A stretch of DNA of 64,000 nt, taken from contig NZ_LXYI01000016.1 in NCBI RefSeq assembly GCF_001650875.1, positions 1-64,000 of the forward strand, read 5' to 3'. The notes under the pieces are model-generated. The model searched no databases, had not been told where the DNA came from, and was given only the letters and a program-made list of their open reading frames with translations. Positions 28,382-37,456 of the stretch are shown here, piece after piece. A program made the position numbers and the translations under genes. The DNA is from Sulfitobacter sp. EhC04. Its GTDB lineage: Bacteria; Pseudomonadota; Alphaproteobacteria; Rhodobacterales; Rhodobacteraceae. Every line of letters begins with the position of its first letter. Position 1 is the stretch's first letter.

Positions 28382-28425
28382 CCGTTTTCTTCGAAGAAAA
28401 CGGGCCGGAATTTTCGAAAATTCCG
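28382..28425. repeat. Double perfect palindrome between convergent genes (copy 2)
   Basis: A 22-bp perfect palindrome at 28382-28403 (half CCGTTTTCTTC) is followed two bases later by a 20-bp perfect palindrome at 28406-28425 (half CGGAATTTTC). The second is nearly identical to its counterpart at 9052-9073. The copy begins one base after the lysozyme stop and faces a convergent gene ending at 28475, so a bidirectional terminator is the simplest reading. Confidence 0.85.
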
Positions 28426-28474
28426 ACCCCCGGCATCAGATGCCGCCGCCGAGGTGGACAGCGGCGGAAACGCT

Positions 28475-30970
28475 TCACCCGTCGACCCGAATGGTCGCGT
28501 TCTTGGGATCATAGGGGCTGTCCTCGACCACCACTGCATCCCAAAGCTGATCGAACATCTTGATCTTCAGCTTCGTGCCCACCTCGGCGTGTTCCGGCTT
28601 TACATAGCCCATGCCGATGCTCTTGCCGAAGGCCACCGAATAGCCACCCGAGGTCAGACGCCCGGTGCGCGTGTCACCGGCATAAAGCACTTCGCGGCCC
28701 CAGGGGTCTGCATCGTCCGGCCCGTCGATCAGCACCGTCACGCATTTCGCGCGGATGCCGTGATCGGCCATCGCCTGCTTGCCGTGAAATTCCTTGTTCA
28801 GATCGACAAAGCGCGGCAGATCGGCCTCCAGCGGGGTCGCGTCACGGCCCAACTCATTGCCAAAGGCGCGGTAGCTCTTTTCCTGCCGCAGCCAGTTCTG
28901 TGCCCGCGCGCCGACCAGCTTCATCCCATGCTTCTCGCCCGCTTTCTCAAGTTGGTCGAAGAGGTAGTTCTGCATCTCGATCGGGTGGTGCAGCTCCCAG
29001 CCCAGCTCGCCGGTATAGGCCACGCGGATCGCACGGACCGGGCACATGCCCAGCTCAATGTTGCGCATGGTCAGCCAGGGGAAGCGCTTGTTCGACAACA
29101 CCGTGTCGGGGTCCGCATCCTTGACGATCTCTTTCAGGACATCACGCGACTTTGGCCCGGCAATGGCAAATACGCCCCATTGCGTGGTGACATCATGGCA
29201 TTCGATATATCCGAACTCCGGCGCCTTGTCCTCGATCGCCTTGCGCAGGTAATCGCTGTCATAGGCTGTCCAGGCCCCGGCGCTCACAAGATAATATTCA
29301 TCTTCGGCCAGCCGCACGATCGTGTATTCCGTGCGCGTGGTGCCCGCCCCGGTCAGCGCATAGGTCAGGTTGATACGGCCAACGCTGGGCAGCTTGTTGC
29401 AGGTGAACCAATCGAGAAACTGCGTCGCCCCCGGCCCTTTGACCAGATGCTTGGTAAAGGCTGTGGCGTCGATCAGGCCCACACCCTCGCGGATCGCCTT
29501 CGCCTCTTCCACGGCATATTGCCACCAGCCACCCCGGCGGAAACTGCGCGCGTCATGGTCGTTGAACCCTGAGGGCGCGAAATAATTCGGGCGTTCCCAG
29601 CCGTTGACCCAGCCGAACTGCGCGCCGCGCGCGGCCTGCCGGTCATAAGCAGGCGAGGTGCGCAGCGGACGGCAAGCGGGGCGTTCTTCGTCGGGGTGGT
29701 GCAGGATATAGACGTGTTCGTAGGCTTCCTCGTTCTTGCGCGCGGCGAACTCGGTGGTCATCCAGTCGCCATAGCGTTTGGGGTCGAGCGACGCCATGTC
29801 GATCTCGGCCTCGCCTTCGACCATCAGCTGCGCAAGGTAATAACCGGTGCCGCCCGCCGCCGTGATCCCGAAAGAGAAACCTTCAGCCAGCCACATGTTG
29901 CGCAGGCCCGGTGCAGGACCAACCAGCGGGTTGCCGTCAGGGGTGTAGCAGATCGGGCCGTTGAAATCGTCCTTCAGCCCGCAGTTTTCGGCGGACGGGA
30001 TGCGGTGGTTCATCGCCATGTACTGATCCTCGATCCGGTCCAGATCCAACTGGAACAGATCGGCGCGGAAACTGTCGGGCACGCCGTATTCGAACCGCGC
30101 AGGTGCATTCGGCTCGTAGACGCCCAGAATCCAGCCGCCCCGCTCCTCGCGGACATAGCTTTGCGCATCGGCGTCACGGATAACCGGGTGCTCGACATTG
30201 CCCGGCTGCTTGCGGAACTCGACCAATTCGGGGTCCTGGTCCATGACGATGAATTGATGCTCGACCGAGATCGCAGGCATCTTTAGCCCCAACATCTTGG
30301 CCGTACGCTGCGCGTGGTTGCCGCTGGCGGTCACCACATGCTCCGCCGTGATGACGATCTGTTCGTCGGACGGCACAAGGTTGCCGCCCTTTTCGACCAT
30401 CTTCGTCGCGGTGACTTCCCAGGCCTCGCCGTTCCAGTGGAAGGCATCCGCCTGCCACTTGCGTTCGATCATCACGCCGCGCTGACGCGCGCCCTTGGCC
30501 ATCGCCATGGTCACATCGGCAGGGTTAATATAACCGTCGGTCTGGTGATAGATCGCACCCTTCAGGTCCTCGGTCCGGATCAGCGGCCACTTCGCCTTGA
30601 TCTGATCCGGCGTCAGCCACTCGTAGGGCACGCCGCAGGTCTCCGCGGTCGAGGCATAGAGCATGTATTCATCCATCCGCGCATCGGTCTGCGCCATCCG
30701 CAGATTGCCCACCACGGCGAAACCGGCATTCAGGCCGGTCTCCTCTTCCAGTGTCTTGTAGAACTTGATCGAATAGTCATGGATATGCGTGGTCGCGAAG
30801 GACATGTTGAAATAGGGCAAAAGCCCAGCCGCGTGCCAGGTGGAGCCTGACGTCAACTCGTCGCGCTCCAGCAGCATCACATCTTCCCAGCCCGCGCGCG
30901 CCAGATGATAGGCGATGGATGTCCCCACGGCACCGCCGCCGACGACCAGTGCTTTGACGTTTGTTTTCAT
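28475..30970 (-). CDS. Dimethylglycine/sarcosine dehydrogenase-like protein (FAD plus GcvT domains)
   Basis: An 831-residue fusion of an N-terminal FAD oxidoreductase and a C-terminal aminomethyltransferase (GcvT) domain, as in dimethylglycine and sarcosine dehydrogenases. These oxidise N-methyl groups and pass formaldehyde to tetrahydrofolate. Visible are GGGAVGTSIAYHLARAG near the start, GSTWHAAGLL with the His that carries covalent FAD in the family, and the GcvT part from about residue 430 (YFAPSGF, later YTGELGWELHHP). A GGGGAG ribosome site precedes the ATG. The substrate is not fixed by sequence. Sarcosine from the creatinase at 46001-47221 is one attractive candidate. Confidence 0.88.
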   Translation of the reverse strand: MKTNVKALVVGGGAVGTSIAYHLARAGWEDVMLLERDELTSGSTWHAAGLLPYFNMSFATTHIHDYSIKFYKTLEEETGLNAGFAVVGNLRMAQTDARMDEYMLYASTAETCGVPYEWLTPDQIKAKWPLIRTEDLKGAIYHQTDGYINPADVTMAMAKGARQRGVMIERKWQADAFHWNGEAWEVTATKMVEKGGNLVPSDEQIVITAEHVVTASGNHAQRTAKMLGLKMPAISVEHQFIVMDQDPELVEFRKQPGNVEHPVIRDADAQSYVREERGGWILGVYEPNAPARFEYGVPDSFRADLFQLDLDRIEDQYMAMNHRIPSAENCGLKDDFNGPICYTPDGNPLVGPAPGLRNMWLAEGFSFGITAAGGTGYYLAQLMVEGEAEIDMASLDPKRYGDWMTTEFAARKNEEAYEHVYILHHPDEERPACRPLRTSPAYDRQAARGAQFGWVNGWERPNYFAPSGFNDHDARSFRRGGWWQYAVEEAKAIREGVGLIDATAFTKHLVKGPGATQFLDWFTCNKLPSVGRINLTYALTGAGTTRTEYTIVRLAEDEYYLVSAGAWTAYDSDYLRKAIEDKAPEFGYIECHDVTTQWGVFAIAGPKSRDVLKEIVKDADPDTVLSNKRFPWLTMRNIELGMCPVRAIRVAYTGELGWELHHPIEMQNYLFDQLEKAGEKHGMKLVGARAQNWLRQEKSYRAFGNELGRDATPLEADLPRFVDLNKEFHGKQAMADHGIRAKCVTVLIDGPDDADPWGREVLYAGDTRTGRLTSGGYSVAFGKSIGMGYVKPEHAEVGTKLKIKMFDQLWDAVVVEDSPYDPKNATIRVDG

Positions 30971-31155
30971 GTCCGGGGCTCCCCTGCTGGATCTGCCCCC
31001 CTTTTAGTCAGGGCACTGGAATTCCACCATTCCGCGCCGACGCAAGACAGCGCAAAACCGACCTGCGCCGCGCGAATTTTCGACTGCGCTTTCCGTCACC
31101 GCTCAAAAGCGGCGAATCCACCAAACCAATACGCCGGTTCAGGCCCACCCCTGCC

Positions 31156-31277
31156 TTTCATTGTTCTTCAAATATACACTTCCCCTCGTGCCACTGGCGC
31201 AAACGCCCAAGGGAAGGGCTCAGCCCGCCACAGACACCCATAATGTCATGCGGCGCAGCCGCGCCTTTGGATCACGC
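31156..31277 (+). repeat. Mosaic intergenic repeat (copy d)
   Basis: Starts TTTCATTGTTCTTCAAATAT (31156) and ends with GCGGCGCAGCCGCG then GGATCACGC (31269-31277). Its right end supplies the stop codon (TCA at 31272-31274 on plus) of the flavoprotein gene. It fills most of the 301-base gap after the dehydrogenase start. I see no gene in the remaining 30971-31155. Confidence 0.75.
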
Positions 31278-32678
31278 GGGCAGGATCTTGCCGGGGTTCA
31301 TGATGTTGTCCGGGTCCAGCGCTACCTTGATCGCCCCCATGACGCTGAGCGCCTCCGGCCCCATTTCCTTGATCAGATAGGGTCGCTTGCCCTGCCCCAC
31401 ACCATGTTCCCCGGTGCAGGTGCCATCCATGGCAATCGCCATGTCATTCAGCCAACTGATAAAGCTTTCCGCCCGCGCCACCTCTTCGGCATCATCCATG
31501 TCGAGCAGCAGCGAGGCGTGGAAGTTCCCGTCGCCCGCATGGCCCACCACCGGTGCGATCAGCCCTAGTTCCCTCGCCTTGGCATCTGACGCCGCCACCG
31601 CCTCGGCCAGACGCGAGATCGGCACGCAGACATCCGTGGCCACAGCCTTGCAGCCGGGCCGCAGTGCCATCACCGCCCAATAGGCGTCATGCCGCGCCTG
31701 CCAAAGCTTGTTGCGCTCCTCCAGCGATGCAGTGGCCTGATAGCCCGTACCACCCTCTTCCTCCGCCAGGATGCCAAAGGTCTCCGCCTGTTCGGCAACA
31801 CCCGCCTCCGAGCCGTGGAACTCCAGCAGCAACATCGGCGTTTCCGGCAGATCCAGCTTGGAATAGGCATTCACCGCCTTGACCACCAAGGCATCCAGCA
31901 GCTCGATCCGCGCCACCGGCAACCCGTATTGGATCGTCGCCATCACCGCGCGCGACGCCGCTTCCAGCGTTGGAAAGGAACAACGCGCGGCCGACATCGC
32001 CTCGGGAATGCCCTGCAACTTCAGGGTGATCTCGGTGATCAGCCCCAGTGTCCCCTCCGACCCCACCATCAGACGGGTCAGGTCATAGCCGGCAGAGGAT
32101 TTCCGCGCCCGGCTGGCGGTGCGCATGATGCGCCCATCCGCCAGCACCACCTCCAGGCTCAGCACATTGTCCTTCATGGTGCCATAGCGCACCGCGTTGG
32201 TGCCCGAGGCCCGCGTCGCCGTCATCCCCCCCAGCGAGGCATTGGCCCCCGGATCAATCGGAAAGAACAGCCCCTGGTCGCGCAGGTAGGTGTTCAGCGC
32301 CTCGCGCGTCACCCCCGGCTGCACCCGGCAATCCAGATCGCCCGCGTTGACCTCAAGCACCTTGTCCATCTGCGACAGGTCGATGGAAATCCCGCCAGCG
32401 GGGGCGTTGATATGCCCTTCCAGTGACGTCCCGGTGCCATAGGCGATGACCGGCACCTTATGTTCCGCGCAGATCTTCACGATCTCGGACACTTCCTGCG
32501 TCGATTGGGCAAAGACCACGCCATCGGGCATCTGATTCTCGATCCAGGTGGTCGTATGGCCGTGCTGTTCACGGATCGACAGTCCGGTCTGGAACCGCTC
32601 GCCGAAGCGCTGCTTGAGCACGCCCAGAACCGATCCAATCCCGTCTTCATTGCGTGCCAATGTGGTTATCTGTGCCAT
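31272..32678 (-). CDS. FAD-binding oxidoreductase, D-lactate dehydrogenase (cytochrome) type
   Basis: A 468-residue GlcD/Dld-type flavoprotein oxidising a 2-hydroxy acid to a 2-keto acid. The PCMH FAD domain carries VIAYGTGTSLEGHINAP and FFPIDPGANASLGGMTAT. The C-terminal FAD-oxidase domain carries VVGHAGDGNFHASLLLD and GTCTGEHGVGQGK. Lactate or glycolate-like acids are expected. The (S)-sulfolactate dehydrogenase needed between hpsN and comDE may also be a flavoprotein of this general type, so that role is possible but unproven. The ggt gene lies 30 bases upstream on the same strand. Confidence 0.87.
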   Translation of the reverse strand: MAQITTLARNEDGIGSVLGVLKQRFGERFQTGLSIREQHGHTTTWIENQMPDGVVFAQSTQEVSEIVKICAEHKVPVIAYGTGTSLEGHINAPAGGISIDLSQMDKVLEVNAGDLDCRVQPGVTREALNTYLRDQGLFFPIDPGANASLGGMTATRASGTNAVRYGTMKDNVLSLEVVLADGRIMRTASRARKSSAGYDLTRLMVGSEGTLGLITEITLKLQGIPEAMSAARCSFPTLEAASRAVMATIQYGLPVARIELLDALVVKAVNAYSKLDLPETPMLLLEFHGSEAGVAEQAETFGILAEEEGGTGYQATASLEERNKLWQARHDAYWAVMALRPGCKAVATDVCVPISRLAEAVAASDAKARELGLIAPVVGHAGDGNFHASLLLDMDDAEEVARAESFISWLNDMAIAMDGTCTGEHGVGQGKRPYLIKEMGPEALSVMGAIKVALDPDNIMNPGKILPA

Positions 32679-32708
32679 ATCGTCCCCTTTTCCGCCAAGC
32701 GCGGTCCT

Positions 32709-34484
32709 TTATTGTCCATATGCGATGCCCTCGCGCCGCGGGTCCGCGCCACCTTGCAGGTCATCACCAATCGCAATCAGATGCAGACCCGAGGTCAGTT
32801 CCCGGCTGCCCACCTCGTAGCCCATCTCGCCCAGCGCTCCGGTCAGGTCGACCGCCGCTGTGCCCTCTTCAAGATCATAGGCCCCGAACCGGTTGACGGC
32901 ATGGGGGATACTGGCGGCCTGCTGCACGTCCAGTCCCCAGTCGATCACCCCCACAATGGCCTCGGCCACATAGCCGATGATCCGGCTGCCGCCGGGGCTG
33001 CCCACGGCCAGCACCGGCTTGCCGTCCTTCAGAACAATCGTCGGTGCCATGGAGGAGCGTGGCCGCTTGCCCGGCTCGACCCGGTTGGCAATCGGCACGC
33101 CCTCGCTGTGGGAGCTAAAGGAGAAATCCGTCAGTTCATTGTTCAGCAGATAGCCGTTCACCATGATCCGGCTGCCAAAACCGTTCTCGATGGTGGTGGT
33201 CATGCTGGCCACATTGCCCGCCCCATCGACAATGGAGATATGCGACGTCGACGGCAGTTCGAGCGAGATGTCATCCGCCCAGTGCAGCGCATGGTCGAAT
33301 TCCGGTTCGCCCGGAATCACCTCGCTCAGCGCCACATCCCCCGACAACAGCGCGGCACGCTGCGCCAGATAGGCCTCATCCAACAGTCCTTTCACCGGGA
33401 CCGGCACATAGTCGCTGTCCGCCAAATACCGTCCGCGATCCGCAAAGGCCAGCCGCGCGGCGTCACCCATCAGACGGCGCACCTGCGCATCCTGCGGTCC
33501 CGCGCTCAGGTCATACCCTTCCAGCAGGCCCAGAATCTGCCCCACAGCCACCGCCCCCGAGGACGGCGGCCCCATCCCGCAGACCTCATGACCACGATAG
33601 GGCGCACAGACCGCCGCGCGCTCCTTGACCTGATAAATGCTCAGGTCAACGGGAGAGAGCATCCCCGCCCCTTCCATCGCACCGTTGACCGCCTCAACAA
33701 TCGCCTGCGCATTGTCACCGGTATAGAACGCCGCCGCGCCGCCGTTCAGCATCCGCAGCGTTTCGGCATAGGCCGGGTTCTTCAACAGGTCGCCTGCCGC
33801 CAGCGGTTCACCACCCGGCATGAAATAGGCTGCGGTATCGGCAAATCGCCCCAGCCGCTCCCGATCTCCCTCGATCAGCCCCGCCAGACGTGGGGAAACT
33901 GGAAACCCTTCCTCGGCCATGGCAATTGCTGGCGCGGTCAGATCAGCGAAAGGCAGCTTGCCCCAGCGCCCATGCACCGCCTCCATCAAGGCAGGTGTGC
34001 CCGGCACCCCGACAGAGCGGCCGCCGACCACCGCATCAAAGAACTTCAGCGGCGCGCCATCCGCATCCTGAAACCGGCGCGGGGTCGCGGCCAATGGCGC
34101 GGTCTCGCGCCCGTCCAGCGTCGTCACCTCGCCCGTCGCAGCATCATACCAGACCAGAAAGGCCCCGCCGCCCAGGCCAGAGCTTTGCGGCTCCACCAAA
34201 CCCAGCATCACCTGTATCGCCACCAGCGCATCCGCAGCGGTCCCACCGGCAGCCAGCGCATCGGCCCCGGCCTTGACCGCATGGGGGTTTGCCGCTGCAA
34301 CCATCCAGTTCCGCGCCACAACCGGCTTGCCCTGTACCTTTGCGGCCATCGCGCCTGCATATTCGGGGCCCATATCCTCGAAAACACCCGCACCCGCCGC
34401 CTCCGGTGCCACCGTATCCGCAACCTGCTGGGCCGCCACCGGCCCGGCAGCAAGAACGGTCAGAACTGAGATCACTTTCCACAT
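32709..34484 (-). CDS. ggt: Gamma-glutamyltransferase
   Basis: Periplasmic enzyme that hydrolyses or transfers the gamma-glutamyl group of glutathione. The signal peptide is MWKVISVLTVLAAGPVAAQQ. The proenzyme self-cleaves before a conserved Thr, here in LPSTSHISIVDGAGNVASMT, and GSPGGSRII in the small subunit is also seen. The ATG at 34484 gives 591 residues, the usual length. The open frame continues to 34592 only through the repeat at 34501-34600, which should not be coding. Confidence 0.93.
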   Translation of the reverse strand: MWKVISVLTVLAAGPVAAQQVADTVAPEAAGAGVFEDMGPEYAGAMAAKVQGKPVVARNWMVAAANPHAVKAGADALAAGGTAADALVAIQVMLGLVEPQSSGLGGGAFLVWYDAATGEVTTLDGRETAPLAATPRRFQDADGAPLKFFDAVVGGRSVGVPGTPALMEAVHGRWGKLPFADLTAPAIAMAEEGFPVSPRLAGLIEGDRERLGRFADTAAYFMPGGEPLAAGDLLKNPAYAETLRMLNGGAAAFYTGDNAQAIVEAVNGAMEGAGMLSPVDLSIYQVKERAAVCAPYRGHEVCGMGPPSSGAVAVGQILGLLEGYDLSAGPQDAQVRRLMGDAARLAFADRGRYLADSDYVPVPVKGLLDEAYLAQRAALLSGDVALSEVIPGEPEFDHALHWADDISLELPSTSHISIVDGAGNVASMTTTIENGFGSRIMVNGYLLNNELTDFSFSSHSEGVPIANRVEPGKRPRSSMAPTIVLKDGKPVLAVGSPGGSRIIGYVAEAIVGVIDWGLDVQQAASIPHAVNRFGAYDLEEGTAAVDLTGALGEMGYEVGSRELTSGLHLIAIGDDLQGGADPRREGIAYGQ

Positions 34485-34500
34485 GGCGCAACACCTCTCT

Positions 34501-34600
34501 CTTTTTGGTTCCAAATATCCCAGGGAGTTTGAGGAACAGCGTCCCTCATCCCCAAATAGATCGCGTGCGGCGCAGCCGCGCCTGCGGATCACGCCCGCCT
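34501..34600 (+). repeat. Mosaic intergenic repeat (copy e)
   Basis: The left end TTTTTGGTTCCAAATAT and the right end GTGCGGCGCAGCCGCGCC then GGATCACGC match copies c and d. The middle differs (CCCAGGGAG then GAGGAACAGCGTCCCTC). It fills the gap between ggt and the end of the hydroxyacid dehydrogenase gene, whose stop is at 34605-34607. Confidence 0.75.
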
Positions 34601-34604
34601 CGGG

Positions 34605-35591
34605 TCACAACATCGAGGGCACCACCTGATCGGGCGGCCGGTGGCCGTCGTCGAAGGTCTTGATGTTGATGATGACCTTCTCGCCCATCTCTATCCGGCC
34701 CTCCAACGTGGCCGATCCCATATGCGGCAGCAGCACCACGTTATCCAACTCCCGCAGTCGCGGGTTGATGTCGGTCCCGTGTTCATAGACATCCAGCCCA
34801 GCGCCCTTGATCTCACCCGCGCGCAACATCCGCGTCAGCGCATTCTCGTCGATCACTTCCCCCCGTGAGGTGTTCACGATCACCGCATCGGGTTTCATCA
34901 GCTTCAGCCGCCGCGCGTTCATCAGGTGGAAGGTCGAGGGCGTATGCGGGCAATTGATCGAAATCACGTCCATCCGGGCCACCATCTGATCCAGGCTTTC
35001 CCAATAGGTCGCGTCAAAATTGCTCTCGGTCTGGGCATGCAGCCTGCGCCGGTTGTGATAATGGATCTGCATCCCGAAGGCGCGGGCCCGCGTGGCCACC
35101 GCCTGCCCGATGCGGCCCATGCCAAGAATGCCCAGCCGCCGCCCGCTGATCCGGCCACCCAGCAGCGCGGTGGGGGCCCAGCCGGCCCAGTCGCCCTTTT
35201 GCATCAGGGCCATGCCCTCGGGCATCCGGCGCGTCACCGACAGGATCAGCGCCATGGTCATGTCGGCGGTATCTTCGGTCAGCGCGCCGGGTGTGTTGGA
35301 CACCAGAATGCCGCGTTGGCGGGCCGTTGCCACGTCGATATTGTCGACCCCCGCCCCATAGTTCGCAATCAGCTTGAGCTGCTCGCCCGCCTGACTGATC
35401 AAGGCCGCGTCGATGGTGTCGGTGATCGTCGGCACCAGCACATCCGCGCTTTTGACCGCTTCGGCCAGTTCGGACCGGGTCATCGGCGCATCGTCAGTGC
35501 GCAGCGTCACGTCAAACAACTCGGACAGCCTCGTCTCCACTGCATCGGGCAACCGTCGCGTGACTACAACACTCAACCGTTTCTTTGACAT
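34605..35591 (-). CDS. D-2-hydroxyacid dehydrogenase (glyoxylate/hydroxypyruvate reductase-like)
   Basis: A 328-residue NAD(P)-dependent reductase. The Rossmann motif is GRRLGILGMGRIGQAVATRA. The catalytic Arg, Glu and His lie in VNTSRGEVIDE, GAGLDVYEHG and LPHMGSATLEG. The ATG at 35591 follows a good GAGGA ribosome site; the open frame to 35717 adds unrelated residues. Glyoxylate reductase is the best guess, given the resemblance to GRHPR-type proteins of Rhodobacterales. Confidence 0.9.
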   Translation of the reverse strand: MSKKRLSVVVTRRLPDAVETRLSELFDVTLRTDDAPMTRSELAEAVKSADVLVPTITDTIDAALISQAGEQLKLIANYGAGVDNIDVATARQRGILVSNTPGALTEDTADMTMALILSVTRRMPEGMALMQKGDWAGWAPTALLGGRISGRRLGILGMGRIGQAVATRARAFGMQIHYHNRRRLHAQTESNFDATYWESLDQMVARMDVISINCPHTPSTFHLMNARRLKLMKPDAVIVNTSRGEVIDENALTRMLRAGEIKGAGLDVYEHGTDINPRLRELDNVVLLPHMGSATLEGRIEMGEKVIINIKTFDDGHRPPDQVVPSML

Positions 35592-35719
35592 TTCGTCCTC
35601 CCCAGACTTGGCGACCTTCATATTCCCGCGCATGGTGTCCCAAGCAGCGACGAGGCACAAGAACCTCGCGGTGTAAAAGAGCAAACAAAACCAATCAGAA
35701 GACAGTGCAGGCAGCACCC

Positions 35720-36238
35720 ATGATCCTTCGACTCAAAAGCGCCGCAATGGCGTTTGTGATACTGACGATTCTGACGGCGCCCGTGCTCTGCCCTCCGGCC
35801 CTGGCCGACGGGGTCGGGCCCGTCACCAACCTTCCCCTGCCCAGATTCGTCTCGATGAAGGCCACCGAAGGCAACGTGCGCCGGGGGCCTTCGTTGTCAC
35901 ATCGCATCGACTGGGTGTTCAAACGCCGCGACATGCCACTCAGGATCACCGCAGAGCACGGCCATTGGCGCCGGGTGGAGGACCGCGACGGCATGGGCGG
36001 CTGGGTCCATTATTCTCTGCTGTCGGGCACCCGCACGGTGCTGGTGGAACAGGATATGCTGGCGCTGCATGTGCGGCCCGACCCGAATGCGCCGGTCTCT
36101 GCCGCGCTTGAACTTGGCGTGGTGGCAAAGCTGGGCGAATGCATTCCCGAATGGTGCGAATTGCGCACGGGCGGTTTTTCGGGCTGGGCGCCCAAGGCCC
36201 GGATCTGGGGCGTTTCGCCCACCGAAATCCACGACTGA
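35720..36238 (+). CDS. Exported SH3-domain protein
   Basis: A 172-residue protein with a signal peptide (cleavage near ALA-DG at about residue 30) and two bacterial SH3-like repeats. One runs RFVSMKATEGNVRRGPSLSH to GGWVHYSLLSG. The other begins LALHVRPDPNAP and ends SGWAPKARIWG. Such proteins usually bind or sense cell-wall components. The ATG at 35720 starts the signal peptide; the open frame upstream is antisense to the neighbouring gene. Confidence 0.83.
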   Translation: MILRLKSAAMAFVILTILTAPVLCPPALADGVGPVTNLPLPRFVSMKATEGNVRRGPSLSHRIDWVFKRRDMPLRITAEHGHWRRVEDRDGMGGWVHYSLLSGTRTVLVEQDMLALHVRPDPNAPVSAALELGVVAKLGECIPEWCELRTGGFSGWAPKARIWGVSPTEIHD

Positions 36239-36330
36239 TCACGACAGGCCCAAGCGTTTTCCCGCCCGCTGATTGCCCGTGTCCCGGTTTTGCATCACAC
36301 TCCCTTTACCGCCCCAAAAGAGGACCAGAC

Positions 36331-37323
36331 ATGCAGGCCATCACCTACGACAGATTCGGCGCGGCACGTGATGTTCTGCGCCAGCGGGACATCGACAGCC
36401 CATCCCCCGGCCCCGGCGAGGTCCGGGTGAAGCTGGCCTTTTCCGGCGTGAACCCCTCTGACGTGAAGTCGCGCGCAGGATTGCGGCCCGATGTCACCAA
36501 ACCCGATTATCCCCTGATCGTGCCACACAGTGACGGTGCCGGAGAAATCGAGGCCACAGGCCCCGGCGTGGACAAGGCCCGCATCGGCCAGCCTGTCTGG
36601 ATCTGGAATGGTCAATGGCAGCGCAGCCACGGCACGGCGGCCAGCCACATCACCCTGCCCGCCCATCAGGCTGTGCCGCTGCCCAAAGGCATCGGCTTTG
36701 ATGTGGGCGCGAACCTCGGCATTCCCGGACTGACCGCCTGCCATGCGGTATTCGGCGGCGGTGGCGTGGCCGGAGAAACGGTGCTGGTGCAAGGCGGCGC
36801 GGGAACGGTCGGCCTGCTGGCGGTGCAGCTTGCCAAATGGGGTGGGGCAAGGGTGATTGCCAGTTGCAGCGATGCTGACCGTGACGCCGTCGCCGCAGCC
36901 GGCGCTGACGTGGTGCTGGACTACCGCGCCGAAGATCTTGCCGGGCAGGTGCTGGCGGCCAACGGCGGCAACCCTGTAGAAACGATTGTGGAGGTCGAAT
37001 TCGGGCTCAACATCGCGGCGGACTCCGCGTTGATCGCCCCCAACGGGCGGATCGCGGCCTATGGATCGTTCAAGCAGATGCAGCCGGTGCTGCCCTTCGG
37101 ACCGCTGCTGTTCAAGGCGGTGACAATCGACATCATCCTGATCTACCTCTTGCCCGCCGCCGAGCGGGACGCCGCCATCAGCCGTCTGCATCACGCGCTG
37201 GAAGATGGCGCGCTGAGCTGCCCGACCGAGCGGATTTATCCGCTGGCCGACACTGCCGCCGCCCATGAAGCTGTCGAGAAGGGCGCACGCAATGGGGCCA
37301 TTCTGATCGACTGCCAGAGCTGA
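36331..37323 (+). CDS. NADPH:quinone reductase-like zinc-independent dehydrogenase
   Basis: A 330-residue medium-chain reductase. The N-terminal GroES-like domain has FSGVNPSDVKSRAG, and the nucleotide-binding domain has VLVQGGAGTVGLLAVQLAKW. The cysteine ligands of alcohol dehydrogenase are absent, as in quinone oxidoreductases. GAGGA upstream of the ATG at 36331 (bases 36320-36324) serves as the ribosome site. It stands alone between the SH3 gene and the channel gene. Confidence 0.88.
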   Translation: MQAITYDRFGAARDVLRQRDIDSPSPGPGEVRVKLAFSGVNPSDVKSRAGLRPDVTKPDYPLIVPHSDGAGEIEATGPGVDKARIGQPVWIWNGQWQRSHGTAASHITLPAHQAVPLPKGIGFDVGANLGIPGLTACHAVFGGGGVAGETVLVQGGAGTVGLLAVQLAKWGGARVIASCSDADRDAVAAAGADVVLDYRAEDLAGQVLAANGGNPVETIVEVEFGLNIAADSALIAPNGRIAAYGSFKQMQPVLPFGPLLFKAVTIDIILIYLLPAAERDAAISRLHHALEDGALSCPTERIYPLADTAAAHEAVEKGARNGAILIDCQS

Positions 37324-37456
37324 ACAGCCGGAATTATCCTGATCATCCAACGCAGTGTTTTGCATAATTCTGCGTCGCCTCCCCCTTTGCGCATGATTGC
37401 CAGGGCAGCGGCACCGGCATAGGGTGGTGCAATTGCACTTCCACGGATTTTAGATC

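Noticed and set aside
33138-33150. TTCATTGTTC match inside ggt
   Set aside because: It lacks the AAATA part and the rest of the repeat, and lies in conserved coding sequence, so it is probably chance.
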